Assembly (NCBI GenBank): GCA_021774155.1
Contig: JAJFJH010000355.1
Location: 1 to 32,574 of the forward strand
DNA length: 32,574 bases
Source: Nitrosomonas sp.
Lineage (GTDB): Bacteria > Pseudomonadota > Gammaproteobacteria > Burkholderiales > Nitrosomonadaceae
Direction: 5' to 3'
The first letter of the stretch is position 1, and every line of letters starts with the position of its first letter. The notes below the pieces were generated by a model. The model did not search any database, had not been told where the DNA came from, and saw only the letters and a list, made by a program, of their open reading frames with translations. Shown one piece after another: positions 28,311 to 32,574 of the stretch. The translations under genes and the position numbers were made by a program.

Positions 28311-29473
28311 AAATTGTATTACTCGTCCATCAATCTTCTGAAATGTACGGCTCAGACAAGGTGCTACTTTTTCTCGCACAGGGCTTACGATCAAGGAGTA
28401 ATTTTCAACCTATCGTTGTGTTGCCAAAGGATGGGCCGCTACGTGTTGCGCTACAGGTAGCTGGAGTCGAGGTGCATATCGCCGAAGTTGGAAAAATTAG
28501 TCGTTCAATCATGACACCTACCGGGCTTATCCGCCTCGTGTGGAGCACGTTGATCGGAATGCGTGCGCTTGACAAAATTGTCGGAAAACGCAAAGTAGCA
28601 TTGGTTCACTCGAATACCCTAGCTGTACTTTCAGGGGCCATTTGGGCATTCATGCGCCGGAGGCCGCATCTCTGGCATGTCCACGAAATCATCCTTTCAC
28701 CAAAGCTCGTGAGTATGGGCTACCCAAGGTTAATTCGCATGTTGTCAGATCGTGTCATGTCGAATTCGACACTGACGGAACGCTGGCTTTTGTCGAAGCA
28801 ACCCTCCCTAGCATCTCGTTCAGTTGTTGTATTCAATGGGTTGCCGGAAGTAGTAAGCCCAACGAAGGATGCTATTCAAGCCTTTCGTGCAAGAGTTGGA
28901 GCAAGTGAAGATGATACGGTCGTCATGTTGGCTGGCCGAATTAACCGCATGAAGGGTCAGGAGCTATTGATTGAAGCGGCAGCCGAACTGCAACGTCGAG
29001 GCAGAATTGAGGGTATGCGGTTCGTGATTATTGGAGACACAGCACCTGGGTTAATGTATTTATCGGCCCAGTTAAAAGCACAAGTTACATCGTTATGCTT
29101 GGATGCACACTTCACATTCTTATCCTTTATCGACGATATGTGGCCGGTGTGGTTTGGTACAGATATTGGCGTGGTTCCATCAACGGAACCAGAGTCGTGT
29201 GGGATGGTGGCAATTGAGGCAATGGCTGCGGGCGTGCCGGTTATTGCGGCTGGACATGGCGGTTTGCTTGATATTGTCGTTCATGAGGAGACAGGCTTAC
29301 TCTTCCCGCCACGTAATGTGAATATGCTGGCTGACGCACTAGAACGTCTGGGATCAGATAGTATGCTTCGCAAGGCATTGGGAGCAGCGGGCGTAACGAG
29401 ACAACAAGAGTTGTTCTCGGTGGAAAGCCAAGTCACACATGCAGTAATGATCTATGAGGAGATGACGAAATGA
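28307..29473 (+). CDS. Glycosyltransferase family 4 (TTG start)
   Basis: GSDKVLLFLAQGL; VVMLAGRINRMKGQELLIEAAAEL; EPESCGMVAIEAMAAGVPVIAAGHGGLLDIV. Confidence 0.92.
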   Translation: MKIVLLVHQSSEMYGSDKVLLFLAQGLRSRSNFQPIVVLPKDGPLRVALQVAGVEVHIAEVGKISRSIMTPTGLIRLVWSTLIGMRALDKIVGKRKVALVHSNTLAVLSGAIWAFMRRRPHLWHVHEIILSPKLVSMGYPRLIRMLSDRVMSNSTLTERWLLSKQPSLASRSVVVFNGLPEVVSPTKDAIQAFRARVGASEDDTVVMLAGRINRMKGQELLIEAAAELQRRGRIEGMRFVIIGDTAPGLMYLSAQLKAQVTSLCLDAHFTFLSFIDDMWPVWFGTDIGVVPSTEPESCGMVAIEAMAAGVPVIAAGHGGLLDIVVHEETGLLFPPRNVNMLADALERLGSDSMLRKALGAAGVTRQQELFSVESQVTHAVMIYEEMTK

Positions 29474-30093
29474 GTATTTATTCACTATTATGCTGGGATT
29501 TCAAATGGTTACACTCTACACTACGCAGGTAAACTTCGACTGATCATAATGAATTTTCTCCGCGCGTTCTGCACCTATCCCCGCAGCAAGACTGCGGGAT
29601 ATTTCGGCACAGAAACCAAAAACAGCGCACTACGCTGACTTCAAAAAACACAAACTATAATCCTCTCCTTGGTAAGACTACATGGAATCGCAAGTTGAAG
29701 GAAACAAGCCGAAAGTTTTGGAGCAACCACCAAGGAATTAATTGATGACGCTCAAGTGTTTGCTCGCGAAGAAGAACTACCCTGGCATCTATTTTTTCGC
29801 AGGAACTGGCGCTTACTTACCCATGATTGAAGCCTATTCTAAGGACGCCGGTTACTCTGCATTCGACAAAGGATATTAAACGCATTGGCAGCGGTTCGCT
29901 ACTATGGGAAGCAGCCTGTCTTTGATTGTGCCGATAACACCTGACTAGGGCAAACGATCATGGGGAGGTAACAAAAACTCACTTCATAATAATTCACTAT
30001 CCACACCCAATGAGTTTAGGAAACACCTCGTCGCTGCAAAGATGTCCATGAATGCAAACCCGGGTTTGACACAGCAAATGGGCCTTATTTGTT
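28891..30093 (+). repeat. Tandem duplication, copy 1 (GT4 3' half + decayed GH99-like gene)
   Basis: Collinear with 30094-31526: AAGAGTTGGAGCAAGTGAAG ... GATGACGAAATGAGTATTTATTCACTATTA ... TTATTTGTT. Confidence 0.92.
29470..30093 (+). pseudogene. Decayed GH99-like gene copy
   Basis: Begins ATGAGTATTTATTCACTATTATG as at 30503; later blocks (GGAAACAAGCCGAAAGTTTTGGAGCAACCACCAA, GCAGGAACTGGCGCTTA) match the intact gene with deletions, stops and a foreign insert. Confidence 0.92.
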
Positions 30094-30506
30094 AAGAGTT
30101 GGAGCAAGTGAAGGTGGTAAGGTCGTCATGTTGGCTGGTCGCATTAACCGCATGAAAGGTCAGGCGCTATTAATTGAAGCGGCGGCCGAACTGCAACGTC
30201 GAGGCAGAATTGAGTACGTGCGGTTTGTGATTGTTGGAGATACGGCACCTGGACTAACGTATTTGTCGGCTCAGCTAAAAACAAAGGTTGCATTGCTATG
30301 CTTAGATACACTTCACATTCTTACCCTTTATCGATGATATGTGGCCAGTGTGGTTTGGTGCAGATACCGGAGTGGTTCCATCAACGGAACCAGAGTCGTT
30401 TGGGATGGTGGCAATGGCTGCGAGCGTAACGAAGCAACAAGAATTGTTCTCGGTGGAAAGCCAAGTCGCACAAGCAGTAATGGTCTATGAGGAGATGACG
30501 AAATGA
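30094..30506 (+). pseudogene. Decayed glycosyltransferase family 4 fragment
   Basis: RVGASEGGKVVMLAGRINRMKGQALLIEAAAELQRRGRIE matches the intact GT4, then -2 frameshift and internal deletions. Confidence 0.92.
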
Positions 30507-31526
30507 GTATTTATTCACTATTACGTTGGAATTTCAAATGGTTAAATTCTTTATACCATGCAGGTAAACTCCGACTGATCATAATGACATCTTTGCTTAT
30601 GTTCGGTGGTACGTCTTACGGCGATAATTATCAAATTGGTGTGTATTACTTCCCAGGATGGAAGGATGAGCAGATCGGCGCACCTGCGTCACTACCTTGG
30701 GAGCGGATTAAGGCATTTCCCGAACGAAAACCGATGCTCGGTTGGTACGACGATGGTTCCGACTATGTCATGTGGCAACAAATCGATTGGATGCAATCCT
30801 ACGGGATTGATTTTGTCGTCTTTGACTGGTATTTTGGCCAGGAAAAGCAGGTTATGCTTGAACATGCGTTAGCCGCATACATGCAAGCACCCAATCGTAC
30901 AAAGCTAAAGTTTTCGATTCTTTGGGCCAACCATAATGGGATGCCAAAGAGTATAGATGATTGGCACGTCATGGTACGTTATTGGGTGAGACATTACTTT
31001 CCTCGTCCTGAGTTTTTACTTAACGACGGCCACCCAGTTGTATTTGTATTTTCGGCGGATAAATTAAGGAAACAAGCCGAAAGTTTTGGAGCAACCACCA
31101 AAGAATTAATAGATAGCGCTCAAGTACTTGCTCGCGAAGAAGGGCTACCTGGTATCTATTTTGTCGCAGGAACTGGCGCTTATTTACCCATGATTGAGGC
31201 CTATGCTAAAGACGCCGGTTACTCTGCCTTTTCGGCATATAACTACCATCAAGGACCAACCTTCCCTTATAACACGCCGTCGCATAGTTTCGCAGAACTC
31301 GACAAAGGGTATCAAGCGCATTGGCAGCGGTTTGCTGCTGAGGGAAGCCTTCCTTTGATTGTACCGATGACATCTGGCTGGGACAATCGACCATGGGGAG
31401 GCAGCAAAGATCCATTTCATGATAATTCACTATCCACACCCAATGAGTTTCAGAAACACCTTGACGCTGCAAAAACGTTCATGAATGCGAACCCGGAGTT
31501 GACACAAAAGATGGGTGTTATTTGTT
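30094..31526 (+). repeat. Tandem duplication, copy 2 (decayed GT4 3' half + intact GH99-like gene)
   Basis: See copy 1; junction reads TTATTTGTT|AAGAGTTGGAGC. Confidence 0.92.
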
Positions 31527-31630
31527 GTTGGAATGAATTCGGAGAAGGCTCTTTTATCGAGCCGACAGAGATAATGGGCACCAGTTATCTTGAGCAAATA
31601 CAAAATGTTTTTAGTAGTGAGTCACAATAA
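30503..31630 (+). CDS. Glycoside hydrolase family 99-like (WbsX-type) secreted protein
   Basis: QIGVYYFPGWKDEQIGAPASLPWERIKAFPERKPMLGWYDDGSDYVMWQQIDWMQSYGIDFVVFDWYF...WNEFGEGSFIEPTE. Confidence 0.85.
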   Translation: MSIYSLLRWNFKWLNSLYHAGKLRLIIMTSLLMFGGTSYGDNYQIGVYYFPGWKDEQIGAPASLPWERIKAFPERKPMLGWYDDGSDYVMWQQIDWMQSYGIDFVVFDWYFGQEKQVMLEHALAAYMQAPNRTKLKFSILWANHNGMPKSIDDWHVMVRYWVRHYFPRPEFLLNDGHPVVFVFSADKLRKQAESFGATTKELIDSAQVLAREEGLPGIYFVAGTGAYLPMIEAYAKDAGYSAFSAYNYHQGPTFPYNTPSHSFAELDKGYQAHWQRFAAEGSLPLIVPMTSGWDNRPWGGSKDPFHDNSLSTPNEFQKHLDAAKTFMNANPELTQKMGVICCWNEFGEGSFIEPTEIMGTSYLEQIQNVFSSESQ

Positions 31631-32061
31631 TCTTTGAAATGATTTAGTTAAATCGAATAGCATGGGCCTGCGGGAAAACACGCAATGATTTGAGATAATA
31701 TGCAAGATAGTCGATGTTGGATTGTTAGATGAGCAAAAGAGAACAAGGCGACCTATTTCTTGCTCTAGATGCCGTTAGCATCACAAATCTGAACAATTAT
31801 TTCTCGATAGCGACTCTGAATATCTCCCTTCGAAACCGGACATCAATATCTCGCGACAAAAACCAAATGCACTATTAAGCTTGTAATCGTATGCCCATTC
31901 CACCTTTTCTCACTCATATACTGCAGAATAGCATAATGAGTAGCAGCTAAAGCCTTGCACTAAAGAGCATAGTTTTGAACTGATCTGGGACAATTAAACA
32001 ACGATTAATATCCGCTAAATTTAACAACAAAACAATATAAAAAACAGGCAGAATAGGCAAT

Positions 32062-32574
32062 ATGAATGCGACTACTGCCACGCTTACCTCAAAACAGCGT
32101 TATCAAAAAATTCGAAAGGTTACGTTGATCGGATCTGCTGTCGATTTTCTACTAGGTATCACTAAAATTACGGTGGGTTCGCTAGCTCATTCGCAAGCAT
32201 TAGTTGCCGATGGCATTCATTCATTATCTGATCTAGTCACCGACTTTATTGTGCTCTATGCCGCCAAGCATTCTCACAAAGCAGCCGACGAAGATCACCC
32301 CTATGGTCATGGCCGAATAGAAACACTGGCGACGATTGCGTTAGGCACTATGTTAATCATTATCGCAACCGGCATTGCTTATGACGCGGTAATGCGGCTC
32401 AACAACCCAACCGAGTTACTCGTACCTGGTTTGCTGACATTAATCGTCGCTATTATTTCAGTGATTTCCAAAGAATGGATCTATCGCTACACAATGGCCG
32501 CTGCACGTCGTTTACGCTCAGAAATGTTGATGGCCAATGCTTGGCATAGCCGATCAGATGCCATTTCATCTATT
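32062..32574 (+). CDS. Cation diffusion facilitator family transporter, N-terminal part (3' truncated by window edge)
   Basis: 171 open codons to the window end: ALVADGIHSLSDLVTDFIVLYAAKHSHKAADEDHPYGHGRIETLATIALG, the classic CDF motif. Confidence 0.93.
   Translation, partial: MNATTATLTSKQRYQKIRKVTLIGSAVDFLLGITKITVGSLAHSQALVADGIHSLSDLVTDFIVLYAAKHSHKAADEDHPYGHGRIETLATIALGTMLIIIATGIAYDAVMRLNNPTELLVPGLLTLIVAIISVISKEWIYRYTMAAARRLRSEMLMANAWHSRSDAISSI

Noticed and set aside
30089-30337. 82-aa ORF as a real small protein
   Set aside because: Fragment of duplicated GT4 ending at a frameshift; no independent start signal.
31729-31880. Short ORF MSKREQGDLFLALDAVSITNLNN...
   Set aside because: About 50 codons, no RBS, no recognisable family; likely intergenic chance ORF.

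Overview
The window is a chromosomal exopolysaccharide locus of the exosortase B (XrtB)/PEP-CTERM type, probably betaproteobacterial (taxonomy is inference). Left to right: the 3' end of galU; two tandem paralogous PEP-CTERM proteins; a di-haem cytochrome c peroxidase/MauG-like protein; a DUF1972-type glycosyltransferase; a minus-strand block (TIGR03790-like protein, small secreted protein, 590-aa two-module secreted protein, two more PEP-CTERM proteins); a decayed sulfotransferase; then the methanolan-like eps cluster epsL, epsB, epsD, epsE, epsF, epsG, xrtB (epsH), epsI; then an O-antigen ligase/polymerase-like protein, a flippase, two sulfotransferases, GT2, GT4, a GH99-like hydrolase and the 5' end of a CDF metal transporter. 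The strongest non-coding signal is a repeated regulatory module. A 17-bp dyad, TGCGNCAATTTGNCRCA, directly abuts a sigma70-type -35 (TTGNNN), followed by a 16-nt spacer and a [T/G]ATAAT -10. It occurs upstream of three PEP-CTERM genes, each time followed by a conserved structured leader resembling a c-di-GMP-I (GEMM) riboswitch. A fourth, near-perfect copy of the dyad and promoter (17-nt spacer, no such leader) precedes epsD-epsI. This suggests one regulon coupling EPS export/exosortase expression to PEP-CTERM cargo, with an added RNA-level layer on the cargo genes. Other notable structures are a decayed tandem duplication joining GT4 and GH99 fragments, a 6/12-bp repeat tract encoding a TP/EP linker, and an intergenic inverted-repeat element. 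All calls come from reading the sequence and recalled family knowledge; no database search was run.
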